DNA of 64,000 bases from Reyranella soli (GTDB lineage: Bacteria > Pseudomonadota > Alphaproteobacteria > Reyranellales > Reyranellaceae): contig NZ_BKAJ01000048.1 of NCBI RefSeq assembly GCF_007992495.1, positions 1-64,000 on the forward strand, written 5' to 3'. The notes under the pieces were generated by a model that saw nothing but the letters and a program-made list of their open reading frames with translations, had not been told where the DNA came from and searched no databases. This document shows, one piece after another, positions 26,991-35,706 of the stretch (position 1 is the first letter of the stretch; every line of letters starts with the position of its first letter). The translations under genes and the position numbers were made by a program.

Positions 26991-28271
26991 CTACACGGTC
27001 TGCAGGATCCTGTCCTTGGTGATGTCGGGCGCCAACGCCTGGTGCCAGTCGGCATCGCGCGCGAAGACGTCTTCGCCGGCCTTGACCGTGTAGTAGCTGA
27101 TGCCGGTGCCGGCCGGCTGCTGGCCAGCTTCGACTGCCTTCACCGCTTCGCGCAGCAGCTTGCGGGCCTGGATGATCGCCTTGTCGGCGGGGCCTAGATG
27201 CTCGCGGCTGCGGTCGACGACCCGGCCCATACTTTCCTGCAGGGCGCGGTCCTGCTGGTTGATGCCGTCGATGCCGGTGTAGCTCTCGGTCTTCTGCACC
27301 TTGCGGTCGAGGCCGTAGTTGTTCGTCCGGTTCTGGAACGAACGGAAGGTCGTCTGGTCGACATGCAACGGCCCATTGCCGAGGCCGCGTTCGAGACGGT
27401 CTTCCGCGGTCAGCGGCTGATCGGTGATGCTGTAGATCCAGTTGTAGACCATGCAGTTGTGGTCATCGATCGGCACCCAGATATGGCCGGCGTCGGTCCG
27501 CAATCCGCTTTCCGAACGCGACGGGCGGATCTGGTGGAACGGCATGATGAAGTGATAGGTCCGCACGTGGATGTCGCCCTCGGCAAGCGGCCGCACCCCG
27601 GCGTAGAGATAGCCGTAGTCGGTGATGTCGACACGCAAGTTCGGCGCCTTGCCGCGCACGAACGGGCTCGACGGCTTCAGGCCGCCGCGCGTCGACTTGT
27701 CGGTCAGCAACCGGTGCAGGATCGGCGCGTGCGAGGTGTCGATGCCGCCTTCGAGCGCCTGCAGGTAGTTGCATTCCTCGACGACCTTGGTGACGTGGCG
27801 GCGGGCTTCCGCCACCTGGGTCCAGGCGAATTTCGGCAAGGGCGGCATCTTCTCGGCCGGTCCGAGGTAGGCCCAGACGATCCCGCCGAGCTCGCAGGTC
27901 GGATAGGCCACGAGCTTCACCTTGTGCTTGAACTGGTGTTCCTCCGGCTCGTTCAGCTGATCGACGCAGGCGCCGGTCACGTCGAACTTCCAGCCGTGAT
28001 AGACGCAGCGCAGGCCGCACTCCTCGTTGCGCCCGAAATAGAGCGACACGCGACGATGCGGGCAATACTCCTCGACCAGCCCGATGCGCCCCTCGGTGTC
28101 GCGGAAGGCGACGAGCTCCTCGCCCATCAACTTGACGCGCACCGGCGCACCGTCCGCTTCGCCGATCTCGCTCGACAGGCAGGCAGGGACCCAGTAGCGC
28201 CGCATCGCATTGCCCATCGGCGTGCCGGGGCCGGTGCGGGAAATCAGTTCGTTGTCTTCCTTCGAGAGCAT
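26991..28271 (-). CDS. Rieske non-heme iron oxygenase, phthalate 4,5-dioxygenase-type alpha subunit
   Basis: A 426-residue ring-hydroxylating oxygenase. The Rieske [2Fe-2S] ligands are C70/H72 (YCPHRRVS) and C89/H92 (CVYHGWKF). The catalytic iron site is D178-x2-H181-x4-H186 in GIDTSHAPILHR, preceded by the conserved ECNYLQALEGG. This D-x2-H-x4-H layout and the N-terminal GTPMGNAMRRYWVPAC are typical of the phthalate-dioxygenase/VanA group that works as an alpha-only trimer. No reductase gene is adjacent, so it must borrow one. It probably hydroxylates or demethylates an aromatic acid. Confidence 0.9.
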   Translation of the reverse strand: MLSKEDNELISRTGPGTPMGNAMRRYWVPACLSSEIGEADGAPVRVKLMGEELVAFRDTEGRIGLVEEYCPHRRVSLYFGRNEECGLRCVYHGWKFDVTGACVDQLNEPEEHQFKHKVKLVAYPTCELGGIVWAYLGPAEKMPPLPKFAWTQVAEARRHVTKVVEECNYLQALEGGIDTSHAPILHRLLTDKSTRGGLKPSSPFVRGKAPNLRVDITDYGYLYAGVRPLAEGDIHVRTYHFIMPFHQIRPSRSESGLRTDAGHIWVPIDDHNCMVYNWIYSITDQPLTAEDRLERGLGNGPLHVDQTTFRSFQNRTNNYGLDRKVQKTESYTGIDGINQQDRALQESMGRVVDRSREHLGPADKAIIQARKLLREAVKAVEAGQQPAGTGISYYTVKAGEDVFARDADWHQALAPDITKDRILQTV

Positions 28272-28418
28272 GCGGGTTCTCCTCGGCTAAAGGGCCTTGG
28301 ACGATGCTGTTGCCTCGACTTCATGAACGCGCCACGCGAGGATAGCCCCATTTTCCGCCGACCGCTACGGCCGCACCGGCTAGACTGTGCCTGGAACGGC
28401 GGCGAGAGGCGAACTGGC

Positions 28419-28724
28419 ATGATCGACAGAAAGGCCATAGCGGTAAACGGAAGGGACTATTCCGTCACGCTCGAGCGGTTCGATCAGGACACTGTATCCG
28501 GTGGCCCAAGCTACCACGGCTACTATGTGACCATCGAAGGTCACGGGCTGACCTTGAAGGCGAGGAAGTACGACAACGGGAGCGACATGAGCATCCAATC
28601 CGGACTCAAAGAATCGGATTCGGACGCCATCAAGGTCGTGCGAGACATTGCTCGGCAGATATTCAGGACCGATCAGCTTCTGCTGCTGACTACGGACAAT
28701 CTCGTTCCGTACAAGGAGATTTGA
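28419..28724 (+). CDS. Small hypothetical protein
   Basis: A 101-residue protein I do not recognise. It begins MIDRKAIAVNGRDYSVTLER and contains a Lys/Arg/Asp-rich soluble middle and a C-terminus ending LVPYKEI; there is no signal peptide or membrane segment. The ATG at 28419 has GAGAGG about 10 bases upstream. Codon use is noticeably less GC-biased than the neighbours (many A/T third positions), which suggests recent acquisition. It lies between two minus-strand catabolic genes. Confidence 0.6.
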   Translation: MIDRKAIAVNGRDYSVTLERFDQDTVSGGPSYHGYYVTIEGHGLTLKARKYDNGSDMSIQSGLKESDSDAIKVVRDIARQIFRTDQLLLLTTDNLVPYKEI

Positions 28725-28754
28725 AGTCAAGTTCGCACGGGCAGGCTACGAACG

Positions 28755-29672
28755 TCAGGGGAGCCGAAGGAAGCGCCTGGCGTTGCCGTACAGCCACTTC
28801 TCCACCACGGCTTCCTTCAGCGGCAGTGCTTCGTACAGCTTCACCATCTCCGCAATCGACAGGCCGAACTGCTCGGCGGAAAAGCCGACCATCACCTTGT
28901 CCTGCAGCAGCGTGTTGCCGAACTGCAGCAGCATCTCCCAGCCCGAGCCTGCGGTGCCGAAGTAGCGCGGATGGTGCGAGGCGGTGTCGCAAACGAGGTT
29001 CGGGTGCCGGCGCAAAAGACCGACCATGTCGTTGATCCATGGCCAGCCGGCCAAGCCGGCGATGATCCTGAGTTCCGGGAAGTCGATCGCCACCTGGTCG
29101 AGGTGGCGCGGGTGGCCGAGATCGTAAGGCCGGTCGTTGGCGTAGTTCATCGAGGTGTAGATGCGCACCGGAATGTCCAGCTCGACGCATTTGGCATAGA
29201 GCGGGTAGTAGCGCCGGTCGCTGGCGGCGAGGCCGTTGTACAGGGCGCCGACGCGCAGGCCCTGCACCTTCTCCTCGCGCACCAGCCTCACCAGTTCGCG
29301 CACCCCACGCATGCCGTCGAACGGGCTGAGCGTGGCGAGGCCGAAGAAGCGCGTCGGATAGGCTTGCACGATCCTCGCCAGCAGGTCGTTCGGCATGCGA
29401 TGGATCACCGAGGTCTGAACACCGTCGCGATCCATCTGCGCAACGATCTCGGCCAGCGACTTGCCGGCGGGCTTCGCGGCGTCCGGCTGGCGCGCGCCGC
29501 CCTCACGGCGTGTGAAGATGTTGCGGTAGTTCTCGAAGCCGTAGCCCGGCAATGGCGGCAGCAGCTCGGGATCGCCCTCGCCGATGCGGTGACCGGCGGC
29601 ACCGAAATATTGCCGCGCAACGCCGTTCTCATCCGGTGGCAGCACGCATTCCAGATCGATGACTCGCCGCAT
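28755..29672 (-). CDS. Amidohydrolase family 2 protein with degenerate metal motifs
   Basis: A 305-residue TIM-barrel protein related to ACMSD-type amidohydrolases. The N-terminus RRVIDLECVLPP lacks the HxH pair, and the usual GxDxP near the C-terminus is replaced by VMVGFSAEQFGLS, so the normal metal site looks lost. The fold is still recognisable from VQTSVIHRMPNDLLARIVQAYP, KVQGLRVG and YGNARRFLRL. The ATG at 29672 follows a strong GGAGG site; 20 more codons are open upstream but are not needed. It is divergent from another amidohydrolase at 29792. Confidence 0.72.
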   Translation of the reverse strand: MRRVIDLECVLPPDENGVARQYFGAAGHRIGEGDPELLPPLPGYGFENYRNIFTRREGGARQPDAAKPAGKSLAEIVAQMDRDGVQTSVIHRMPNDLLARIVQAYPTRFFGLATLSPFDGMRGVRELVRLVREEKVQGLRVGALYNGLAASDRRYYPLYAKCVELDIPVRIYTSMNYANDRPYDLGHPRHLDQVAIDFPELRIIAGLAGWPWINDMVGLLRRHPNLVCDTASHHPRYFGTAGSGWEMLLQFGNTLLQDKVMVGFSAEQFGLSIAEMVKLYEALPLKEAVVEKWLYGNARRFLRLP

Positions 29673-29791
29673 GCGTTTCCTCCATGGTTGCTCGACATGG
29701 ACATCCCACACGTGCAGGATGGCGGTCTTCAATCCGTTGGCAAGTGCTCTCGAGTACTCGGTATCTGATCCGCCGTAGGGAGTTGAAGCAG

Positions 29792-30934
29792 ATGCAATAC
29801 AAACGAATCTCGGCCGATTGCCATCTCGATATGATCTGGTTGCCGCCGGATCTCTTCACTTCGGAAGCATCAGGCGATCTCAAGGAGCGGATGCCCTTCG
29901 TCAGCGAAGGACCGAACGGCAAGGAGTGGGTCGCGCGCAACGGCGCCTCCTTCGGGCTGATCGCCGGCGTCGGCTCGGCAGGCCGCAAGTACGAACCCGG
30001 CAAGCAGCACCGCGCCGACCGCATGGCGGAGACTGGTCTGTATGACGCCGGTCTCAACGGCGTCCGCCGCCCGGGCGACCCCGACCTGCGCGCCCAGGAG
30101 CTCGACAAGGACGGCGTCGACGCCGAGGTGATCTACGGCGTGCTCGCCGCCGCGGCGAAGCTGGAGGACGCCGGCGCCTCAGCGGAAATGCTGCGCATCT
30201 ACAACAGCTTCATCATCGACTTCTGCAAGCGCCATCCGCAGCGGATGATCGGCCTGGCCTGCCTACCGTTCGGCGACATCCCCGCCGCGGTGAAGGAAGT
30301 GCATCGCGTCGCCAAGCTCGGCGTCAAAGGCGTCGAGCTCAGCTGTTCCTGGAACATGACGCCGATGTGGCATCCGATGTGGGATCCGCTATGGGCGGCG
30401 ATCGACGAGACGCAGTTGCCGCTCCATTTCCACACCTTCCCGTCGGTCGATCCGAAGCTCCGCGCCCAGACCACCGGCGCTGCCGGCCTCGCCATGCGTT
30501 ACAGCAGCATCTGCATGTTCCAGATGACGCTCGGCCACATCCTGACGGCGCTGATGGGTGCGGCGGTGTTCGAGCGCTTCCCGCGGTTCCGGGTGGTGTT
30601 CGGCGAGAGCGGGATCGGCTGGCTTCCCTACCTGATCGACCGCATGGACAACGAGTATCTCGACCAATACCGCGACATAAAGATGAAGCTCCTGCCGAGC
30701 GAATACTGGCGCCGCCAGTGCCGTGCCACGTTCCAGTATGACCGCATCGGCACCAAGCTGATCGAGGACATGGGCGTCGAAACCCTGATGTGGGGCTCCG
30801 ACTACCCGCATCCCGACGGCATCTGGCCGGATTCCTCGGAATACATCGCCAAGCAGTTCGGCCACCTGCCGGACGACGTCACTCACAAGATCACCTGCGA
30901 GAACGCCGGCAAGTTCTACGGCCTCATGAACTAG
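29792..30934 (+). CDS. Amidohydrolase family 2 protein (ACMSD/resorcylate decarboxylase-like)
   Basis: A 380-residue metal-dependent hydrolase or decarboxylase. It starts ISADCHLDMIWLPPDLF, has the central GVELSCSWN strand and QLPLHFHTFPS with a metal-binding His, and the terminal WGSDYPHPDGIWPDS aspartate motif. Such enzymes often hydrolyse or decarboxylate aromatic ring products, in keeping with the Rieske and PobA genes next door. The ATG at 29792 follows TAGGGAG. The SGNH hydrolase gene follows after 12 bases, so they form an operon. The second His of HxH is Asp (HLD), as in some decarboxylase subgroups. Confidence 0.85.
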   Translation: MQYKRISADCHLDMIWLPPDLFTSEASGDLKERMPFVSEGPNGKEWVARNGASFGLIAGVGSAGRKYEPGKQHRADRMAETGLYDAGLNGVRRPGDPDLRAQELDKDGVDAEVIYGVLAAAAKLEDAGASAEMLRIYNSFIIDFCKRHPQRMIGLACLPFGDIPAAVKEVHRVAKLGVKGVELSCSWNMTPMWHPMWDPLWAAIDETQLPLHFHTFPSVDPKLRAQTTGAAGLAMRYSSICMFQMTLGHILTALMGAAVFERFPRFRVVFGESGIGWLPYLIDRMDNEYLDQYRDIKMKLLPSEYWRRQCRATFQYDRIGTKLIEDMGVETLMWGSDYPHPDGIWPDSSEYIAKQFGHLPDDVTHKITCENAGKFYGLMN

Positions 30935-30946
30935 TTTGGGATACCG

Positions 30947-32092
30947 ATGCCAAGCGACGGACATTGGGTCGGAACCTGGGCGGCAGCGCCTGCGCCGGCT
31001 GAAGGCGTTGTCGGGTTCAACAACCATACGCTGCGCATGAACCCGCGCATCAGCCTCGGTGGCGACCGACTGCGGGTGCGGATCTCAAACGCATACGGCA
31101 ATCGCCCGCTTACCATCGGCGCGGCGCAAATTGCGTTGCGCGACAAGGGACCCGCGATCGTCGAGGATAGCGGCCGCAAGTTGAGCTTCGGCGGCAGTGA
31201 TTCGACCGTCATTGCGGCCGGTGCGGTGCTGTTCAGCGACCCGGTCGAGCTTTCCGTTCCGCCGCTAGCTGATCTTGCGGTCAGCTTTCATCTGCCGGGC
31301 GAAGTGCTGGCGAATTTCTCGATCACCGGCCGCTATGCAAGGCAGACCAACTACATATCGCCGCCGGGCAATTTCGTTGCCGATCGGGTGATGCCGGTTG
31401 GCAATCTGTCGGATCAGTGGTTCTTCCTGTGCGGCGTCGATGTGCTCGCCTCGAGCGAGGCTTGCGGGGTCGTGGCGCTCGGGGACTCGCTGACCGACGG
31501 CAACATTTCGACGATCGACGCCTACTGTCGATGGCCCGACCAGCTGGCGCGTCGCCTCGTCGCCCATGGCAGACGCCCGTTTGGCGTCGTCAACAACGGA
31601 CTGGGCGGCAACCGGATTCTGCACGACATTCGCGGCGATAGCGGTCTCCGACGCTTCGACCGCGACGTGCTGGCGCAGCCGGGAGTAACGCACGCAATCG
31701 TCATGCTCGGCACCAATGATCTGCGCAACCGTTGGGCCAGGCCTGAAGAGGAAGTCACTGCCGAGCAGATGATCGCCGGGCTGCAGCAGATGGTGGTTCG
31801 CGCCCACAGCGCCGGCATCAAGCTGTTCGGCGCGACGCTGACCCCGTTCGGCAATGAAACCTTCATGGCAAATGCCTGGAACCCGACGCGGGAAAGGCAC
31901 CGGGTCACGGTGAATGCCTGGATACGGGAAAGCGGGGCCTTCGACGGCGTCGCCGATTTCGACGCCGCGTTGCTTGATCCCCAGATCCCGACCCAGATGC
32001 GGACAGTCGACGACTGCGGCGACGGCCTGCACCCGAGCGATAGCGGCTATTGCAAGATGGGCCACGCGATCGATCTCACGTTGTTCGATTAG
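30947..32092 (+). CDS. SGNH/GDSL-family hydrolase (lipase/esterase-like)
   Basis: A 381-residue esterase. An N-terminal beta-rich domain (HWVGTWAAAPAPAEG to about residue 175) precedes the SGNH domain with block I GDSLTDG, block II GGNR, block III GTNDLRNR and block V DGLHPSDSGY, giving a Ser-Asp-His triad. This two-domain layout is that of bacterial GDSL lipases and carbohydrate esterases. No signal peptide is seen. It is co-transcribed with the amidohydrolase and may remove an ester group from the same substrate. Confidence 0.88.
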   Translation: MPSDGHWVGTWAAAPAPAEGVVGFNNHTLRMNPRISLGGDRLRVRISNAYGNRPLTIGAAQIALRDKGPAIVEDSGRKLSFGGSDSTVIAAGAVLFSDPVELSVPPLADLAVSFHLPGEVLANFSITGRYARQTNYISPPGNFVADRVMPVGNLSDQWFFLCGVDVLASSEACGVVALGDSLTDGNISTIDAYCRWPDQLARRLVAHGRRPFGVVNNGLGGNRILHDIRGDSGLRRFDRDVLAQPGVTHAIVMLGTNDLRNRWARPEEEVTAEQMIAGLQQMVVRAHSAGIKLFGATLTPFGNETFMANAWNPTRERHRVTVNAWIRESGAFDGVADFDAALLDPQIPTQMRTVDDCGDGLHPSDSGYCKMGHAIDLTLFD

Positions 32093-32112
32093 GAGATCCT
32101 CACACCCTGACC

Positions 32113-32565
32113 TCAAAAATCGAGCGGCGCGCCGTCGACGACTTCCTTCATCACGAAAAAAGTGCGGGTCTGGCGCACGCCGGGCAGCGCGATCAGCTGC
32201 TCGCCGTGGATGCGGTTGAAGTCGGCCATGTCGCCGACCCTTATCTTCAGGAAGTAGTCGAAGTCGCCGGCCACCAGGTGGCAGTCGAGCACGAAGCGGA
32301 GCTTCGCCACCGCCTTCTCGAACTGGGCGAAGCTCTCCGGCGTCGAGCGGTCGAGCACCACGCCCACCATGACCAGCGCGCCGCGGCCGACCTTGCGCGG
32401 ATCGACCATGGCCCGCACCTCGGCGATCAGGCCCTCCTCGAACAGGCGCTGCGTGCGACGATGGCAGGTCGCGGCGCTGACGCCCGCCTTCTTGGCCAGC
32501 TCGGCATTGCTCAAGCGGCCATTGGCCTGCAGCAGCCGCAGCATCTTGAGGTCGATGCGGTCGAT
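32113..32565 (-). CDS. acdR: Lrp/AsnC-family regulator, probably AcdR, apparent AUC start
   Basis: An Lrp-type regulator of about 150 residues: an N-terminal HTH (NAELAKKAGVSAATCHRRTQ) and a C-terminal RAM effector domain (LDCHLVAGDFDYFLKIRV). The first ATG is at 32544, but the seven codons before it encode the conserved helix (x)DRIDLK, and the codon at 32565-32563 is ATC, 5 bases after a perfect GGAGG (32571-32575). No ATG, GTG or TTG exists upstream before a stop. So translation either starts at AUC or, truncated, at 32544. It is divergent from acdS, the standard acdR-acdS arrangement, in which Lrp-type AcdR activates ACC deaminase in response to ACC. Confidence 0.85.
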   Translation of the reverse strand: MDRIDLKMLRLLQANGRLSNAELAKKAGVSAATCHRRTQRLFEEGLIAEVRAMVDPRKVGRGALVMVGVVLDRSTPESFAQFEKAVAKLRFVLDCHLVAGDFDYFLKIRVGDMADFNRIHGEQLIALPGVRQTRTFFVMKEVVDGAPLDF

Positions 32566-32573
32566 ATGGGCCT

Positions 32574-32590
32574 CCGGAAGATTCTTCCGG
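32574..32590. promoter_or_regulatory. 17-bp palindrome over the acdR ribosome-binding site
   Basis: CCGGAAGATTCTTCCGG is a perfect palindrome that shares two bases with the GGAGG of acdR. It lies in the acdR-acdS intergenic region and is a strong candidate for the Lrp-type operator; binding here would also block acdR expression. Confidence 0.55.
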
Positions 32591-32598
32591 ATTATTAA

Positions 32599-32609
32599 CT
32601 CATAATGAG
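32599..32609. promoter_or_regulatory. Second dyad in the acdR-acdS intergenic region
   Basis: CTCATAATGAG is a perfect 11-bp AT-rich dyad 8 bases beyond the first palindrome. Lrp-family proteins bind several spaced AT-rich sites, so this may be the second half of an extended AcdR site or part of the acdS promoter. Confidence 0.4.
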
Positions 32610-32695
32610 ACTATCAACAAAGACAAAGCACCTCAGTGAAATCTGAGCGCAAACGCATCCACTTATTCGGGAGCACCTTCAGGAGGCGATTTGCT

Positions 32696-33721
32696 ATGAA
32701 TCCGCCCATGCTCAAGGACTTCCCGCGTTATCCCCTCACCTTCGGCCCCACCCATATCGAGAAGCTGGAGCGGCTTTCCGCCCATCTCGGCGGTCAGGTC
32801 GAGCTCTACGCCAAGCGCGAGGACTGCAACTCGGGTCTCGCCTACGGCGGCAACAAGCTGCGCAAACTCGAGTACATCATCCCGGACGCGCTCGCCTCCA
32901 ATGCCGACACGCTGGTCTCGATCGGCGGCGTGCAGTCGAACCACACCCGCATGGTGGCGGCGGTCGCGGCCAAGATCGGCATGAAGTGCCGACTGGTGCA
33001 GGAGAGCTGGGTGCCGCACGAGGATGCCGTCTACGACCGCATCGGCAACATCATGCTGAGCCGCGTCATGGGCGCCGACGTGCGCCTGGTCGATGACGGC
33101 TTCGACATCGGCATTCGCAAGAGCTGGCAGGAAGCGATCGACGACGTGAAGGCCAAGGGCGGCAAGCCCTACGCCATCCCGGCCGGCGCCTCGGTGCACA
33201 AGTTCGGCGGCCTGGGCTATGTCGGCTTCGCTGAGGAAGTGCGCGAGCAGGAGAAGGAGCTGGGCTTTTCCTTCGACTACATCGTGGTCTGCACCGTCAC
33301 CGGCTCGACCCATGCCGGCATGGTGGTGGGCTTCGCCAAGGACGGACGCCAGCGCAAGGTAATCGGCATCGACGCCTCTGGCACGCCGGCGCAGACCAAG
33401 GCGCAAGTGCTGGAGATTGCGCGCAACACCGCCCAGCTCGTGAAGCTCGGCAAGGAGATCGCCGACGACGATGTCGTCCTGCTCGAAGACTACGCCTACC
33501 CGGCCTACGGCGTGCCGTCGGAGGAGACCAAGGAGGCGATCCGCCTCACCGCCCGGCTGGAGGGCATGATCACCGACCCGGTCTACGAGGGTAAGTCCAT
33601 GCAGGGCACCATCGACCTGGTGAAGAAGGGCCTCTTCCCCAAGGGATCGAAGGTGCTCTACGCCCATCTCGGCGGCGCGCCGGCGCTCAACGGCTACGGC
33701 TACGCCTTCCGCAACGGATGA
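32696..33721 (+). CDS. acdS: 1-aminocyclopropane-1-carboxylate (ACC) deaminase
   Basis: A 341-residue PLP enzyme of the tryptophan synthase-beta fold that opens ACC, the plant ethylene precursor, to 2-oxobutyrate and ammonia. The diagnostic residues are all present with a constant +3 offset from Pseudomonas UW4: PLP Lys54 (GGNKLRK), Tyr271, Tyr297-Glu298 (VYEGKSMQG) and Leu325 (YAHLGG). The Glu and Leu separate true ACC deaminases from D-cysteine desulfhydrases. The ATG at 32696 follows AGGAGG; the longer frame from 32636 would add 20 non-conserved residues. The adjacent divergent Lrp gene supports the call. It implies a plant-associated lifestyle. Confidence 0.94.
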   Translation: MNPPMLKDFPRYPLTFGPTHIEKLERLSAHLGGQVELYAKREDCNSGLAYGGNKLRKLEYIIPDALASNADTLVSIGGVQSNHTRMVAAVAAKIGMKCRLVQESWVPHEDAVYDRIGNIMLSRVMGADVRLVDDGFDIGIRKSWQEAIDDVKAKGGKPYAIPAGASVHKFGGLGYVGFAEEVREQEKELGFSFDYIVVCTVTGSTHAGMVVGFAKDGRQRKVIGIDASGTPAQTKAQVLEIARNTAQLVKLGKEIADDDVVLLEDYAYPAYGVPSEETKEAIRLTARLEGMITDPVYEGKSMQGTIDLVKKGLFPKGSKVLYAHLGGAPALNGYGYAFRNG

Positions 33722-33813
33722 CGCGCCGCGTACTCACGCGCTGAATTCTCCGCGGCGTTCTTTCCCTGAATTCGAGGGTTTGAAATTCGGAGAACACGAA
33801 TTACGGTAAACTC

Positions 33814-34563
33814 ATGCAACGGGGGCGCAAAGACCGACTCGCGTCGCTCTTGAGCGGCCTCGCCATGGCGGTGATGCTCGGAACTCTTCTTGGGATCCCC
33901 TTCTGGTTCCTCGGACTGTTCCGCGTCATCAGGATCAGCGGCTATTGGCGCGCAGTGGGCTACATGCGACGCGGCCGCGTTCTGATCGTTGCAAACCATC
34001 CATCGCTCATCGAAACGTTTTTCATCCCTCTCGTGTTCTGGCCCTGGGCGATGTTCAGGCTCAGGATGTTTCCATGGAGTCTTCCGGACAAGAACCTCTT
34101 CAAGGGGTTCACGCCGGAGCATCATGAGTGGCTACGCTGCATTCGAGTCGGCCGCGACGACACGCTGGAGTCGCGGAAACTCAACTGGTCTGCAATGAAA
34201 AGGGTCATGGAACTCTTCGACAGACAGCAGTGCTTCGTTGCGCACCTCGAAGGCGGTCGAACGAGCAAGCAAGCCGAACACGTGTCGGTCGGACCGAACA
34301 GGATGGGCAGGATAAAAAACGGCCAGATCCTCAAGGCTGCTTGGAAAAAGGGCGCTTGGATAATGCCGCTGCACGTCAAGATGACGGACGACATGAGCCG
34401 GGATCTGCCGGGATTCGGAGAGAGTCTGCGGCGCCTGCTACTCAGTCCGAAATGCTGGCCGATCAGGCTCGAGTTCCGCCGCCCCTACAAGATCGTCGGC
34501 CAGAGGTTTGACGAAGAAGCAGAAAAGAAACGCCTGGAATTGGCGATTCTCACACCGGCGTGA
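33814..34563 (+). CDS. PlsC-like lysophospholipid acyltransferase family protein
   Basis: A 249-residue membrane-associated acyltransferase. There is one N-terminal membrane segment (residues ~12-35), block I NHPSLIETFF, and block III HLEGGRTSK in place of the usual EGTRS. The catalytic motif NHx4D reads NHx4E here, a conservative but unusual change at the charge-relay position. It would acylate a lysophospholipid or another hydroxyl acceptor. Codon use is slightly less GC-rich than acdS upstream. It is 92 bases after acdS with no obvious terminator between. Confidence 0.75.
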   Translation: MQRGRKDRLASLLSGLAMAVMLGTLLGIPFWFLGLFRVIRISGYWRAVGYMRRGRVLIVANHPSLIETFFIPLVFWPWAMFRLRMFPWSLPDKNLFKGFTPEHHEWLRCIRVGRDDTLESRKLNWSAMKRVMELFDRQQCFVAHLEGGRTSKQAEHVSVGPNRMGRIKNGQILKAAWKKGAWIMPLHVKMTDDMSRDLPGFGESLRRLLLSPKCWPIRLEFRRPYKIVGQRFDEEAEKKRLELAILTPA

Positions 34564-34572
34564 CTGGCCCAT

Positions 34573-34591
34573 GCTGACGCCGCCCGTCAGC
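34573..34591 (+). terminator. Hairpin after the acyltransferase gene
   Basis: GCTGACG (34573-34579) and CGTCAGC (34585-34591) form a perfect 7-bp stem with a 5-base loop, 10 bases after the stop codon. No U tract follows, so termination by this element alone is uncertain. Confidence 0.4.
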
Positions 34592-34682
34592 GCGGTCGGC
34601 TGCTATGCACGGAGCGATGTTCCCGGGAACACAACCACTGATGTAATAGGCTGCGCGCAACGCATCACCTGTAGAGAGAACC

Positions 34683-35705
34683 ATGCTGGCCGAGCATTTC
34701 GACACCGCCTCGCTACCGGCCATCCGGCAGCTGGAAGGCTGGCAGGCCTGGTATGACAAGATGTTCGACGTCATGCCGGCTCCAACCCGCGACGAGGGTT
34801 TTGTCGCTCAGAACGAGACGTGGGGCGTTCCCGGGATCACCCTGAGCCGCGTCAACTCTCCCGCCAACACAGTCAACCGCACGACTTCGGTCATCCGCCG
34901 CAACGCGATCGACCATTGGGTGTTCACGCTCAGCAAGCAAAGCGCGAGCGACGTGACGGCGCGTGGCGGCATCTCGTTCGAAGCGCCGCCGCAGACACCC
35001 TTTATCCTGTCGTTCGGCGAAGAGATGGCCATCCGGCGCAGGACGGACGACCGACGGATTCAGGTCATCCTGGCCCGTGACAGTTTCCCGACGATCGCCC
35101 CGTTGATCGACGCCGCAAGAGGCAGGACGATCAACACTCCCGGTGCCCGGATGCTCGCCGACTACATGCTGCTGCTCGAGCGGAACATGCCCGTGCTTGA
35201 GGCGGAAAACTCGCAACGGCTGCGGAGCGCCGTGGAGGCCATGCTGGTAGCGTGCCTGGCGCCTACCGCAAAGGGTCTTGCCGCCGCCCGTGACCAGATC
35301 AACCTGACGCTCATGGAGAGAGTCCGGCAGGCCGTTCGCCGCAACCTGCGCTCACACCTGCTTGGCCCCGACAAGCTCTGCCGGGAAGCAGCGACATCGC
35401 GATCGCAGCTCTACCGGCTGCTGGAGAGCGAAGGCGGCGTTACGCGGTACATTCAGCGCCGGCGCCTATTGGAAAGCTTTTCGTTGCTGTGCGATGCCCG
35501 AAACGACGTCACGATCGGCGCAGTGGCCGAGATGCTGTGCTTCGCCGATCCCTCGACGTTCAGCCGCGCGTTCCGGCGCGAGTTTGGCATGAGCCCCAAG
35601 GAAGTCCGCGCCCTGTCGCACGCAGGCCTGCCGCCTGCCCCGCCGGCAAAGGAAATCACCGGCCCGGCGATACGGACCTTCAGCGACTGCCTGCGGGCCT
35701 TTTAG
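34683..35705 (+). CDS. AraC-family transcriptional regulator
   Basis: A 340-residue activator with an N-terminal cupin-like AraC-binding-type domain (residues ~10-190) and a C-terminal pair of HTH motifs: LGPDKLCREAATSRSQLYRLL and VTIGAVAEMLCFADPSTFSRAF, ending with the family signature FRREFGMSPKEVR. The ATG at 34683 has AGAGA upstream. Its targets are not evident: the genes on either side are an acyltransferase and a convergent GntR regulator. Confidence 0.92.
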   Translation: MLAEHFDTASLPAIRQLEGWQAWYDKMFDVMPAPTRDEGFVAQNETWGVPGITLSRVNSPANTVNRTTSVIRRNAIDHWVFTLSKQSASDVTARGGISFEAPPQTPFILSFGEEMAIRRRTDDRRIQVILARDSFPTIAPLIDAARGRTINTPGARMLADYMLLLERNMPVLEAENSQRLRSAVEAMLVACLAPTAKGLAAARDQINLTLMERVRQAVRRNLRSHLLGPDKLCREAATSRSQLYRLLESEGGVTRYIQRRRLLESFSLLCDARNDVTIGAVAEMLCFADPSTFSRAFRREFGMSPKEVRALSHAGLPPAPPAKEITGPAIRTFSDCLRAF

Positions 35706-35706
35706 T

